The notes: generated from the letters alone by a model not told the origin. DNA of 64,000 bases from Allobosea lathyri (GCF_900108245.1 NZ_FNUY01000005.1:186001-250000); one strand, 5' to 3'. Counted from the stretch's first letter, positions 32,902-41,463 are shown. Program-made: numbers and translations.

Positions 32902-33853
32902 CGCTCGCGTCCTCGTCACCGGAGCCAGCGGCTTCATCGGCCCGCATGTGGTCGCGGCGCTGCTGGCGGCGGGCTATCGCGTCCGCGTGGCCCAGCGCCA
33001 CCCTGCGCCCCCGCCAGCAGGCGTGGAGGCCGTCCTGGTGGGTGACCTCGCAACGCCCGTCGACTGGGGCGCAGCAGTCGAAGGCATCCGCCATGTCGTC
33101 CATCTCGCCGGCCTCGCCCATGCCGGCCCCGGCCTCGACGACGCACTCTACCGCCGCATCAACACGCAAGCGACGCTCGAGCTCGCGGAAGCGGCAAAAC
33201 GCGCCGGCATCGCGCGCTTCGTCTACATGTCCTCCATCAAGGCCCAGACCGGCGCCTTCGACGGGCCTCCGATCCGCGAGACCGACCCGCCTGCGCCCGA
33301 GGACGCCTATGGCCGCTCGAAGCTCGCTGCCGAACAGGGTCTCGCCGCGCTCGATCTGGACTGGCTGTCGCTGCGCCCTGTTCTGGTCTACGGGCCGGGC
33401 GTGAAAGCCAATATGGCCGCACTGCTCCGGCTCGCGAAGCTTCCTGTGCCTTTGCCGCTGGGTGGGCTGACCGCGCCGCGCTCTCTGCTGGCGGTCGAGA
33501 ACCTGGCCGAGGCGGTCGTCTTCGCCCTGACGCCCGACTGCCCTACCAGACAGGCTTTCATCGTGTCGGATCCGGAACCGGTCAGCGTCGCGCAGATGCT
33601 GACGGCGATGCGCGCCGGTCTTCAGCGACGACCCGGGCTCATTCCTATTCCCGCCGGCTGGCTCCGGGTTGCCGCACGCCTCACCGGCAAGGAAGAGGCT
33701 TTCACAAAGCTCAGCGGCAGTCTCGTCGCGCTGCCGGACGGCCTGCTCAGGGCCGGGTGGCAGCCACGGGTAGAGGTCCGGACGGCGCTGGCGCGATTTG
33801 CGGCTGCGCAACTTGGGACTGCGCAACTTGCGGCGTCCGCTGACGCAGGCTGA
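32894..33853 (+). CDS. NAD-dependent epimerase/reductase (WbpV/WreQ-like)
   Basis: A 319-residue extended SDR enzyme with the Rossmann motif TGASGFIG at the N-terminus, catalytic SSIK, and YGRSK (Tyr139, Lys143). In the matching gene trios of Rhizobium etli and Pseudomonas it reduces the 4-keto group of UDP-4-keto-6-deoxy-GlcNAc to give UDP-QuiNAc; that assignment rests on context. The start is a TTG overlapping the end of the transferase gene by eight bases. Its last 107 bases overlap the end of the convergent dehydratase gene. Confidence 0.85.
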   Translation: MANARVLVTGASGFIGPHVVAALLAAGYRVRVAQRHPAPPPAGVEAVLVGDLATPVDWGAAVEGIRHVVHLAGLAHAGPGLDDALYRRINTQATLELAEAAKRAGIARFVYMSSIKAQTGAFDGPPIRETDPPAPEDAYGRSKLAAEQGLAALDLDWLSLRPVLVYGPGVKANMAALLRLAKLPVPLPLGGLTAPRSLLAVENLAEAVVFALTPDCPTRQAFIVSDPEPVSVAQMLTAMRAGLQRRPGLIPIPAGWLRVAARLTGKEEAFTKLSGSLVALPDGLLRAGWQPRVEVRTALARFAAAQLGTAQLAASADAG

Positions 33854-35741
33854 AATCGGGGATCGCCTCGTCCAGCACCGCATCGGCCGCAATGCGGTCA
33901 TCCGCCTTCACGGCCGCATCGAGCCGCGCGAGCCAGCCCTGGATTTTGGTGCGCCCGGCAAAGACGGGCTTGGCCGCCATGACGCCGTCGAGCCCGGTCT
34001 CCGCCATCGGCTCATCGCGCGCGAACAGGATCTCGTTGAGGCGTTCGCCCGGGCGGACACCGGTGACCGCGATCTCGATATCCTCGCCCGGCTCGAAGCC
34101 GGCGAGCCGGATCATGCGCTCGGCCAGATCCATGATCTTCACCGGCTGGCCCATCTTGAGGACATAGACGGCGGCACGCTCGGCTTCCGGCCCGTCGGAG
34201 CGGGCATGGGAGGCCGCCGTCAGCACGAGGTCGCAGGCTTCGCGGATCGTCATGAAATAGCGGATCATGTCGGGGCTGGTGACGGTGATCGGCCCGCCCC
34301 GCGCGATCTGCGCCTTGAATTTCGGCACGACCGAGCCGGCTGAGCCCAGCACATTGCCGAAGCGCACGGCGACGAGCCGCATGCCGGCTGCCGCCGAAAC
34401 GAACTCGGCATCGCGCGATTGCGCATACATTTCGGCGAAACGCTTGGTCGCACCGAGCATGGAGACCGGCTCGATCGCCTTGTCGGTCGAGATCAGCACG
34501 AAGGTTCTGGCATTGGCCGCGATCGCCGCATCGGTGACGACGACCGAGCCGAAGATGTTGGTCTTGATGCCTTCGCTCCAGTCGGCTTCCAGGTAAGGCA
34601 CATGCTTCAGCGCGGCGGCGTGGACCACGATATCAGGGGCAAAGTCGCGAAAAAGCGGCACGATGCGCGCCTGATCGCGGACATCGGCCAGCGCGCCGGA
34701 GACGCGGGTCTCATGCGCCTGCGCGATCAGTTCTTCGGTAATCTGGAAGAGCGCCGGCTCCGAACTCTCGACGATCAGCAGCTCGGACGCGCCGAAGGCG
34801 GCGCAGCGCAGGCAGATCTCGGAGCCGATCGAGCCGCCGCCACCGGTGACGATGACGCGCTTGCCTTTCAGAAACGAGCCGAGCCGGTCGCGATCGATCT
34901 TGATGGTCGAGCGGACCAGCAGGTCCTCGATTTCGAGCGGCGCGATTTCGGTGTCGCGCGCACCCTCTCCAAGCGAATCGACGCGCGAGATCGGCAGAGC
35001 GAGCTTGCGCGTACGGGCCAGCCATTTATCCGGCTCGACCTCGGGCAGGAGCGCGCTCGGCGTGGCAACGATGCGGCGGAAGGCCTCGCCGCGCTCGGCA
35101 GCGTCAATGGCCACCGTTTCGATATCGGAGAGCAGCCCAAGCACGGGCACGCCGCGGATCGACTGGCCGAGATCGTCGGCACGTGGCGACAGGATGCCCG
35201 CCGGCCGAAGCTTGCGCATGGTGCCGGCCTCCATGGCGCGGATCACCATCTCGATCTCGACGCCGCGACCGAGCAGCAGCGCCGGCAGGCTGGCATCGCG
35301 TTTCGCACTGGTCTTCGAGCGAGAATATTTGAAATAGCGGTAGGCGAGGCGCGGACCGCCGAGCAGCGCGTTCTGCAACAGCCAGTAGAGCGCGATGCTG
35401 ATCTTGCCGAAATAGAAGGCGCCGTAGAAATCCGGCGCGACCAGCACATAGTCGACCACCAGCAGCGTCAACGTCAGGATCGAGACCGCTTTGACGATGT
35501 TCGACAGGTCGGGCAGCGAGGCGAAGCGCCATTTCGAGCGGTAGAGCGAGAAAAACCAGTAAACCAGCCCGGCATAAGCGACGAAAAAGGGCAGGAAGCG
35601 CGGCAGATAGCGCAGATGCTCCGTGAGCTGGAAGCCCTCGAAGCGGACAACGAAGACAAGCCAGATCGCCAGCGCCGTGACCACGAGATCGTGGAGAACG
35701 ACGGCGATCTTCTTGATATTCTGTTTGGGCAAAAGGGCCAT
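33747..35741 (-). CDS. Membrane nucleotide-sugar 4,6-dehydratase (WbpM/CapD/WreV-like)
   Basis: A 664-residue protein: four N-terminal membrane helices, a first nucleotide-binding half, then the SDR catalytic half with VTGGGGSIGSEIC and TDKAIEPVSMLGATKR. In the last motif Met428 replaces the usual Tyr while Lys432 remains, as in WbpM/PglF-type dehydratases. They convert UDP-GlcNAc to its 4-keto-6-deoxy form at the inner membrane. The final 40 residues are a Gln/Pro/Ala-rich tail that is exactly the part overlapping the neighbouring epimerase gene. Confidence 0.9.
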   Translation of the reverse strand: MALLPKQNIKKIAVVLHDLVVTALAIWLVFVVRFEGFQLTEHLRYLPRFLPFFVAYAGLVYWFFSLYRSKWRFASLPDLSNIVKAVSILTLTLLVVDYVLVAPDFYGAFYFGKISIALYWLLQNALLGGPRLAYRYFKYSRSKTSAKRDASLPALLLGRGVEIEMVIRAMEAGTMRKLRPAGILSPRADDLGQSIRGVPVLGLLSDIETVAIDAAERGEAFRRIVATPSALLPEVEPDKWLARTRKLALPISRVDSLGEGARDTEIAPLEIEDLLVRSTIKIDRDRLGSFLKGKRVIVTGGGGSIGSEICLRCAAFGASELLIVESSEPALFQITEELIAQAHETRVSGALADVRDQARIVPLFRDFAPDIVVHAAALKHVPYLEADWSEGIKTNIFGSVVVTDAAIAANARTFVLISTDKAIEPVSMLGATKRFAEMYAQSRDAEFVSAAAGMRLVAVRFGNVLGSAGSVVPKFKAQIARGGPITVTSPDMIRYFMTIREACDLVLTAASHARSDGPEAERAAVYVLKMGQPVKIMDLAERMIRLAGFEPGEDIEIAVTGVRPGERLNEILFARDEPMAETGLDGVMAAKPVFAGRTKIQGWLARLDAAVKADDRIAADAVLDEAIPDFSLRQRTPQVAQSQVAQPQIAPAPSGPLPVAATRP

Positions 35742-35801
35742 GCAGGCGGGGTATCCCGCTCCCTCAGTGGCTTGTCAACGCACGCGCCGCGATCGGCGCG
35801 C

Positions 35802-36395
35802 TCATTCGGCCGGCGGACGCTCGAGTCCGCACATGATGAAGGCGATCATCTGCTCGGCACTGGGGCCGGGCATCTTTTCGCATTGAGCCATCAGCAGCGG
35901 GTGATGGAAGCGAATCATGGCAGTCCGGATACAACGCGTGGCCGCGACGGGGTCGATATCGCGAAACTCGCCATTGGCAATGCCCTGAACAACGACGCCG
36001 CGCAGGATACTGTCCAGCCGCTCGATATGCCCGAGGATCGCGTCCCAGCTTTCCTCCATCGCGGCGCAGACCATTTCCTGCATGCGATGCTGGTCGGTGA
36101 AGCGCGCCTGATTGATGCGGTGGACAGCCAGCAGCATGTCGCGCAGCCGGCTGCCAGCGGAGCGCGGCTCGGCCTCGATCGCCGAGAGAACCTCCTCGAG
36201 TTCGCCCTTGAAACGCGCGAGAACCGCCTCGTTGATCGACTTCTTGGAATCGAAGAAGCGATAGACATTGGCGGGGCTCATCCGCAACGATTTGGCGATG
36301 TCGGCGACAGTGGTCTTCTGGTAGCCGATGTCGCGGAAGAAGCGCTCGGCCGTGTCGACGATGCTTTGCCGTGTGTCGCGCTCGGGATGACTCAA
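35802..36395 (-). CDS. TetR/AcrR family transcriptional regulator
   Basis: The N-terminal helix-turn-helix reads YQKTTVADIAKSLRMSPANV, followed by YRFFDSKKSINEAVLARF and an all-helical ligand domain, as in AmeR-like TetR regulators. I choose a TTG at 36395, giving a protein starting SHPERDTRQ where the family usually begins (197 residues). An ATG at 36467 would add 24 residues, but that extension covers a 22-bp palindrome and promoter-like sequence. The gene lies just downstream of cobQ on the same strand. Ligand and targets are unknown; a near-identical palindrome precedes cobQ. Confidence 0.82.
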   Translation of the reverse strand: MSHPERDTRQSIVDTAERFFRDIGYQKTTVADIAKSLRMSPANVYRFFDSKKSINEAVLARFKGELEEVLSAIEAEPRSAGSRLRDMLLAVHRINQARFTDQHRMQEMVCAAMEESWDAILGHIERLDSILRGVVVQGIANGEFRDIDPVAATRCIRTAMIRFHHPLLMAQCEKMPGPSAEQMIAFIMCGLERPPAE

Positions 36396-36438
36396 TACGG
36401 TGCCCGCTCGGTTGATGATGACTGCTAATAGATCGCTA

Positions 36439-36460
36439 TGACGAATTCTGTCATTCGTCA
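36439..36460. promoter_or_regulatory. Candidate autoregulatory operator of the tetR gene
   Basis: TGACGAAT (36439-36446), six bases, ATTCGTCA (36453-36460): a perfect 8-bp inverted repeat of the size bound by TetR dimers. On the minus strand it overlaps TTGACG and lies just before TATTAG (36424-36429), so it would cover the tetR promoter. The same 8-6-8 layout recurs at 38286-38307. Confidence 0.6.
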
Positions 36461-36636
36461 ACGTCATGACAGATAAAGCTTTTAGCCAGAACACCCTGCC
36501 ATCAGCTGCCTTTCTCATGCGATCGCGGCGACTATGCGGAGATGTTGCGGCGCACATATGCGCCCTTCGACCAGCGGCCATGCATCCATGCCGGGTTATG
36601 CGCGCGATATCGGCGGCGTCTTGCGTCGCTCGGATG

Positions 36637-38121
36637 TCAGGACGCGGTGCAGCCCTGCCTGGCCAAGGCCAGAAACGCTTGGATATCGAGATGGGCAGCG
36701 AGATGCGCAGCGAGCCGATCCAGCGTCGCCTCGACATCGTCCTCATAAGCCAATCCGAAGGGCAGATCCCTGCCGGCAATCGCCGCCAGACAGGCCCCGC
36801 GGACCGTGTCGGACGCGAAGGCTCCATGCAGATAGCTGCCGACGACGCGCCCGTCGGCGCTGGCTGCGCCTTCAGGCCGCCCTTCGATACGGAATGGCGC
36901 GCGCGCCGTATCGGCACCCTCGGTGCGTCCGAGATGGATTTCATAGGCGCGGCCGGACGCGGTGCTGGCCGCATGGACGAAACCGACTTCCCGCACGGTC
37001 TTGCTCGCATCCAGCACCGTCTCGACATCGAGCAAGCCCAGCCCCGGCGCTTCGCCCGCTGGGCCTTCGAGGCCAAGCGGATCGCGCACCACGCGGCCGA
37101 GCATCTGATATCCCCCGCAGAGACCCAGAATGTGGCCGCCGCGCCGGCGATGGGCGGCGATGTCGATGTCCCAGCCCTCTTTGCGCAGCGCGGCAAGATC
37201 GCGAAGGGTCGTCTTCGAACCCGGCAGGATCAGCAGGTCCGCATCACCCGGCAGCGGCCGACCGGGCGGTATCATCACGAGATCGACCGCATCTTCGAGC
37301 TTCAGCGGGTCGAGATCGTCGAAATTCGCGATACCGGGCAGGACGGGCACTGCGATCCTGAGGGCTCCGCCTGCCCTTTTGATGCCGGAGCGCAGATCAA
37401 GGCCATCTTCCGCCGGCAGGCGAGACGCCTCGGCAAACCAGGGCACGACACCCAGACAAGGCCAGCCCGTGGCGCTTTCGATCGTATCGACGCCGGCCTG
37501 AAACAAGCGGGCGTCACCGCGAAAGCGGTTCACCGCAAAGGCGCGGATCATCGTGCGATCGGCTTCATCCAGAACGGCATGGGTGCCGACCAGGCTGGCA
37601 ATGACGCCGCCACGATCGATGTCGCCGATCAGGATGGCGGGCACGCCGGCGGCCCGCGCGAAGCCGAGATTGGCGATGTCGCGCGCCCGTAAATTGGTCT
37701 CGGCCGGAGAGCCGGCGCCCTCGACGATGACCAGATCGGCATCGGCGGCCAGACGACCGAAACTTTCGAGCACTTTTGGCAGGAAATCGCCGCGCCGGGT
37801 GAAATCTCCCGAGGAGAGATGACCGGCGACCCGGCCCTGGAGGATGATCTGGCTGCCGGTGTCGCTCTCGGGTTTCAGCAGCACGGGATTCATGTCGACG
37901 CTCGCAGCGACCCGCGCCGCGCGCGCCTGCAACGCCTGCGCGCGCCCGATCTCGCCGCCGGGGGTCGCCGCGGCATTGTTCGACATGTTCTGCGGCTTGA
38001 ACGGCCTGACCTTCAGCCCGCGATCGGCGAAGAGCCGGCAGAGACCAGCCACGATCAGCGATTTGCCGACATTGGAGCCGGTGCCGAGAACCATGATGGC
38101 GGGTATGCGGGGGGAAGCCAT
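36637..38121 (-). CDS. cobQ: Cobyric acid synthase
   Basis: CobQ amidates four side chains of adenosyl-cobyrinic acid a,c-diamide with glutamine and ATP, a middle step of cobalamin synthesis. The 494-residue protein has the N-terminal P-loop [14 protein letters not shown] and [12 protein letters not shown]. It also has a C-terminal class I glutaminase domain with the nucleophile in [11 protein letters not shown] and the histidine in SYLHGAF. No other cobalamin gene lies in the window. No cobalamin riboswitch is recognisable in front of it; instead there is a near-consensus promoter over a palindrome and a stem-forming leader. Confidence 0.96.
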   Translation of the reverse strand: MASPRIPAIMVLGTGSNVGKSLIVAGLCRLFADRGLKVRPFKPQNMSNNAAATPGGEIGRAQALQARAARVAASVDMNPVLLKPESDTGSQIILQGRVAGHLSSGDFTRRGDFLPKVLESFGRLAADADLVIVEGAGSPAETNLRARDIANLGFARAAGVPAILIGDIDRGGVIASLVGTHAVLDEADRTMIRAFAVNRFRGDARLFQAGVDTIESATGWPCLGVVPWFAEASRLPAEDGLDLRSGIKRAGGALRIAVPVLPGIANFDDLDPLKLEDAVDLVMIPPGRPLPGDADLLILPGSKTTLRDLAALRKEGWDIDIAAHRRRGGHILGLCGGYQMLGRVVRDPLGLEGPAGEAPGLGLLDVETVLDASKTVREVGFVHAASTASGRAYEIHLGRTEGADTARAPFRIEGRPEGAASADGRVVGSYLHGAFASDTVRGACLAAIAGRDLPFGLAYEDDVEATLDRLAAHLAAHLDIQAFLALARQGCTAS

Positions 38122-38186
38122 GCTGCCTGCTTAGGCGGCGGCTCAGCGCAGGGCAACCGGACCACGAAGCAAAGAGGAGCCTGAAA

Positions 38187-38288
38187 ATGCGTTCGCCGGT
38201 TCACGCCAGTACCCGCTACGCCAAAGGGGCGAAGTCGCAGCAGGTGTCCGGCGTGAACCGGCTGAAGCCAATAGACCCTGACCTCTGA
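38187..38288 (+). CDS. Possible 33-residue small protein
   Basis: An ATG at 38187 is preceded by AGAGGAG at optimal spacing and opens 33 codons to TGA at 38286; the peptide starts MRSPVHASTRYAKGAK and is basic. I recognise no family. The same DNA holds a perfect 12-bp inverted repeat (38196-38207 / 38250-38261) and runs antisense to the predicted cobQ leader, so the frame may be accidental and the RNA structure the real feature. Confidence 0.3.
   Translation: MRSPVHASTRYAKGAKSQQVSGVNRLKPIDPDL
38196..38261 (-). ncRNA. Stem-forming leader RNA of cobQ (candidate)
   Basis: On the minus strand CCGGTTCACGCC (38261-38250) pairs perfectly with GGCGTGAACCGG (38207-38196). Inside, CCTGCT/AGCGGG and CGCC/GGCG can stack further, giving a long three-tier hairpin. 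It would start two or three bases after the predicted transcription start and about 75 bases before the cobQ start. No T tract follows, so it is not a simple terminator, and it does not fit the cobalamin riboswitch core. Confidence 0.4.
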
Positions 38289-38298
38289 TGAATGTCAA
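38270..38298 (-). promoter_or_regulatory. Predicted cobQ promoter
   Basis: On the minus strand TTGACA (38298-38293), a 17-base gap, then TCTATT (38275-38270). The -35 is perfect and the -10 matches four of six. The start would be near 38263, leaving a 142-base leader before cobQ. Confidence 0.55.
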
Positions 38299-38307
38299 TA
38301 TTCATCA
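38286..38307. promoter_or_regulatory. Candidate TetR operator over the cobQ promoter
   Basis: TGATGAAT (38286-38293), six bases, ATTCATCA (38300-38307): a perfect 8-bp inverted repeat. It differs at one position per arm from the palindrome at the tetR promoter (36439-36460). The -35 box of the predicted cobQ promoter lies inside it, so binding should repress cobQ. Confidence 0.55.
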
Positions 38308-38415
38308 TTCGGTATTTTTCGACCTGAATCCCATAGCCGGCCAAGCCGCGTGCGTGCCGCCGCGTGGCATGGTAGAGGCGTTGCCATCCGTGACCGCAGG
38401 CGACGAAACCAACCG

Positions 38416-39567
38416 ATGAACCCGATCTTCTCCGCCCTCCAGACCAGCGTCTTCGAGGTGATGTCGCAACTCGCGCGCGAGACTGGCGCGGTCAATCTCG
38501 GCCAGGGCTTTCCCGACGATCCCGGACCGGAGGATGTCAGGCGCAAGGCCGCCGAGGCGGTGATCTCGGGCTGGAACCAGTATCCGCCGATGATGGGGCT
38601 GCCTGAACTGCGCCACGCCACCGCCGCGCATTACAAGCGCTGGCAGGGTCTCGATCTCGACGCTGAGACCGAGATCATGGTGACCTCGGGGGCGACGGAG
38701 GCCATCGCCGGCGCATTGATGGCGCTGATCACTCCCGGGGACGAGGTCGTGCTGTTCGAGCCGATGTATGACGCCTATGTCCCGCTGGTGCGCCGGGCCG
38801 GCGGCATACCCAAATTCGTGACGCTGACGCCGCCTGCCTTCGGCCTGACGGAGGCAGCGCTCGCGGCGGCCTTCTCGCCGAAGACCAGGGTGGTGCTGTT
38901 CAACAATCCGCTCAACCCGACGGCGACGATCTTCAGCGACGCCGATCTCGACCTCCTCGCCGACTTCTGTATCCGCCATGACGCCGTCGCGATCTGCGAC
39001 GAGGTCTGGGAGCATGTCGTGTTCGACGGCCGCAGGCATGTCCCGATGCTGAGCCGCCCCGGCATGCGCGAGCGTACGGTCAAGATCTCGTCGGCCGGCA
39101 AGATCTTTTCGCTGACGGGCTGGAAGGTCGGTCTGGTGATGGCCGCGCCGCCGCTGATGCGGGTTCTCGCCAAGGCGCATCAATACATCACCTTCACCAC
39201 GCCGCCGAACCTGCAGGCGGCCGTGGCCTACGGGCTTGGCAAGGATGACAGCTATTTCGAGGGCATGCGGAGCGACTTCCAGCGCTCGCGCGACCGCTTC
39301 ACCGAGGGTCTGCGAGGCCTCGGCTTCAGCGTTCTGCCCAGCGTCGGCACCTATTTCCTGAACGTCTATATCGCCCCGCTCGGCGAGCTGGACGATGTCG
39401 ATTTCTGCCGGCGGCTGGTGATGGAAAACGGTGTCGCCGCCATTCCGGTCAGCGCCTTCTATGCGCAAGGCGCCGTCAAGACCGTCGTCCGCTTCTGTTT
39501 CGCCAAGCGAGACGCGACGCTGGACGCCGCGCTCGAACGCCTTGCCGATCGTAAGCAAGGGCGCTGA
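38416..39567 (+). CDS. PLP-dependent class I/II aminotransferase
   Basis: A 383-residue fold-type I aminotransferase. The N-terminal VNLGQGFPDDPGPEDV and YPPMMGLPELRHA are typical of the methionine/kynurenine aminotransferase-like (YbdL) group. The cofactor lysine is Lys229 in SSAGKIFSLTGWKVG, and NNPLNPTA and DEVWEH are further conserved blocks. It likely transfers the amino group of methionine, aromatic or related amino acids to a 2-oxo acid; the true substrate is not determined. It appears monocistronic. Confidence 0.88.
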   Translation: MNPIFSALQTSVFEVMSQLARETGAVNLGQGFPDDPGPEDVRRKAAEAVISGWNQYPPMMGLPELRHATAAHYKRWQGLDLDAETEIMVTSGATEAIAGALMALITPGDEVVLFEPMYDAYVPLVRRAGGIPKFVTLTPPAFGLTEAALAAAFSPKTRVVLFNNPLNPTATIFSDADLDLLADFCIRHDAVAICDEVWEHVVFDGRRHVPMLSRPGMRERTVKISSAGKIFSLTGWKVGLVMAAPPLMRVLAKAHQYITFTTPPNLQAAVAYGLGKDDSYFEGMRSDFQRSRDRFTEGLRGLGFSVLPSVGTYFLNVYIAPLGELDDVDFCRRLVMENGVAAIPVSAFYAQGAVKTVVRFCFAKRDATLDAALERLADRKQGR

Positions 39568-39591
39568 TCGGGCAGTTCAGCACCGAGGCCG

Positions 39592-41004
39592 TTATTGCGC
39601 GCGGCCCAGATCCTGCGCGATGGCGCCTGCCGCAACTAGCTTCTTCTGGAGTTCGGCGATGCCAGACTTGCTGCCGGCGGCACCTGCCGCCTCGACTGCC
39701 GTCACCATCTGCGCCAGAGCCTGCTGCGCGAGCACCAGATCCTTGCGGCGCCTCGCGAGCAGCATCATCGCTTCGCCCTGATTGGCCGAGCTGGTAGCCC
39801 AGAGCAGCGGCGCTGTCTGCCGCTGGCGTATGTCCAAGGCGCGGCCATAGGCTGCGATCGCCTCCTCCAGCACGACCGTCTCACTGTAGCTGCCGCCCAT
39901 GGCGACCAGTACCGAGCCCATGCGATCCTGGATATCGGCCCAGCGTTCAGGGCTCGCTTCATGCGTCCAATGTTCCGACGCGGCCTGCAGGGCGTTGAAC
40001 GCGGCTTCCAGACTGGCCATGCCGTGGGTCTTGCGGCCCAGAACCGAGAGCGCGCGGCCAAGGTCGAACTGTGTCCGCGCCCAGCCCTGCACATCGGCAG
40101 CGCGGTCCATCGCCGGCAAGGCCGCGCGAAAGGCCTCGACCGCCTCCTCGATCAAACCGACATCGCCATCGGCCTCGCCGAATTGCAGCGCGAGCGTGCC
40201 AAGATGCCGCTGCAGCCGAATCCAGAGCGGCTTTGCGTGATCGGGGCGCAAATCCTCGAGCGTGGTGCGGTAGCAGGAGGCCGCTTGGCGTAGCAGGGCG
40301 GAGTCACCGTTCAGAGCGCCGAGGCCGACAAGTGCAAGGCCGAGACGCTCCTGGGTCGCAGCCCAGCGCACGGTGTCGTCGAAATTATCGAGCCCGGTGA
40401 GCAGGGTCCGAAGATGGGCGATCGCAGCCTCGTAGCCGGAGCGATCGGCGAACTCCTCGCCGAGGCGCGACAAGGCGTCGGCCTGGCGCAGTGCCAGCTC
40501 ATGGCTGCGGTCGGGATCGGCGAGCCCGACGATCGCGGCCGCTTCGGCAAATCGCCTGGAAGCTTCACGGCAGCCCTCGGGCGCGAGCTGGAGCAGGCTG
40601 GTGGTGCCGCGGTCCGCCCGAGCCTCTCCGGCGGCGATACGGCGCTCGGCGGGGAGCTCGGCCAGGCCGGCAAGACCACCGAGGATATGAAGTTCGGCCT
40701 GCGCAAGCGCCTTGTCGAGCTCGGCCAGGCGACCGGCCTCGCAAGCCGCCGCAGCCGCCTGGCGCCAACCTGCAAGCACGGCATCGGCGGAGGGCTGAGC
40801 CAGATGTGTCCGCAGGGCCCGGATATCCGGCACCCTGCGGGTCAACTTGCGTTCGAGCCCGTCCGGATCGGCGCTGGCCAGATCCGTTATGACGGGCGCG
40901 ACAATGGCGAGCAGGATATCGCGCGGAACCTGATATCGCTGCGAAACGCGCGCGATGACGGCCGCGAGATCGTGAGGCTTCGTCACGAGGTGACTATCTC
41001 CCAC
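39592..41004 (-). CDS. Tetratricopeptide-repeat protein of unknown function
   Basis: A 470-residue, alanine- and leucine-rich, probably all-helical cytoplasmic protein without signal peptide or membrane helix. From about residue 160 it carries repeated helix pairs of TPR type, for example WAATQERLGLALVGLGA, WIRLQRHLGTLALQFG and WARTQFDLGRALSVLG, each starting with a Trp and spaced roughly 50 residues apart, which suggests extended TPR units for protein binding. The start is a GTG at 41004 with GGGAG seven bases upstream; a GTG at 40986 is possible. I cannot assign a partner. Confidence 0.7.
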   Translation of the reverse strand: MGDSHLVTKPHDLAAVIARVSQRYQVPRDILLAIVAPVITDLASADPDGLERKLTRRVPDIRALRTHLAQPSADAVLAGWRQAAAAACEAGRLAELDKALAQAELHILGGLAGLAELPAERRIAAGEARADRGTTSLLQLAPEGCREASRRFAEAAAIVGLADPDRSHELALRQADALSRLGEEFADRSGYEAAIAHLRTLLTGLDNFDDTVRWAATQERLGLALVGLGALNGDSALLRQAASCYRTTLEDLRPDHAKPLWIRLQRHLGTLALQFGEADGDVGLIEEAVEAFRAALPAMDRAADVQGWARTQFDLGRALSVLGRKTHGMASLEAAFNALQAASEHWTHEASPERWADIQDRMGSVLVAMGGSYSETVVLEEAIAAYGRALDIRQRQTAPLLWATSSANQGEAMMLLARRRKDLVLAQQALAQMVTAVEAAGAAGSKSGIAELQKKLVAAGAIAQDLGRAQ

Positions 41005-41040
41005 TGCGCGCTCCCGGCCGTCCGGATCAGTTGGCGCGAA

Positions 41041-41391
41041 TCACTTCGCGGCGATGACGGCGATCTCGACCGTGAACTGCGGCGCGGCGAGCTTGGCCTC
41101 GACCGTGGCGCGACCCGGGGTCTGGCCGGCGACGATCCACTTGTCCCAGACGCCGTTCATCTCGGCGAAGGTCGACATGTCGGAGAGCCAGATATTGACC
41201 ATCAGAAGCTTGGTCTTGTCGGTACCGGCTTCTGCCAGCAGGCCGTCGATGATGCCGAGAATGTCAGCGGTCTGCTCGGCGACGCTCTTGCCGGCAGCCT
41301 TGTCGGCCACCTGGCCGGCGAGATAGACGGTATTGCCGTGCACGACGGCCTTGGACATGCGCGGGCCGATACCGATACGCTGAATGCTCAT
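41041..41391 (-). CDS. RidA family protein (YjgF/UK114)
   Basis: A 116-residue trimer-forming RidA homologue. The C-terminal TPGRATVEAKLA keeps the arginine that binds the carboxylate in enamine/imine deaminases, so hydrolysis of reactive 2-aminoacrylate-type intermediates is plausible. The ATG at 41391 has AGGAG 8-10 bases upstream. It lies downstream of the coaA-yqaA genes with a 72-base gap. Confidence 0.88.
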   Translation of the reverse strand: MSIQRIGIGPRMSKAVVHGNTVYLAGQVADKAAGKSVAEQTADILGIIDGLLAEAGTDKTKLLMVNIWLSDMSTFAEMNGVWDKWIVAGQTPGRATVEAKLAAPQFTVEIAVIAAK

Positions 41392-41463
41392 GGTCAAATC
41401 TCCTGAATTGGGCGCTAGCTGGTAGCCCGAGCCGCCTGCTTTCGCAAACGGTATTGCCGCCCC

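Noticed and set aside
34419-36428. Plus-strand open frame of 669 codons opposite the dehydratase and tetR genes
   Set aside because: It crosses two clearly coding minus-strand genes and has no recognisable domain.
38122-38300. Cobalamin riboswitch before cobQ
   Set aside because: Looked for the conserved core and B12 box on the minus strand; neither is present, although the region is structured.
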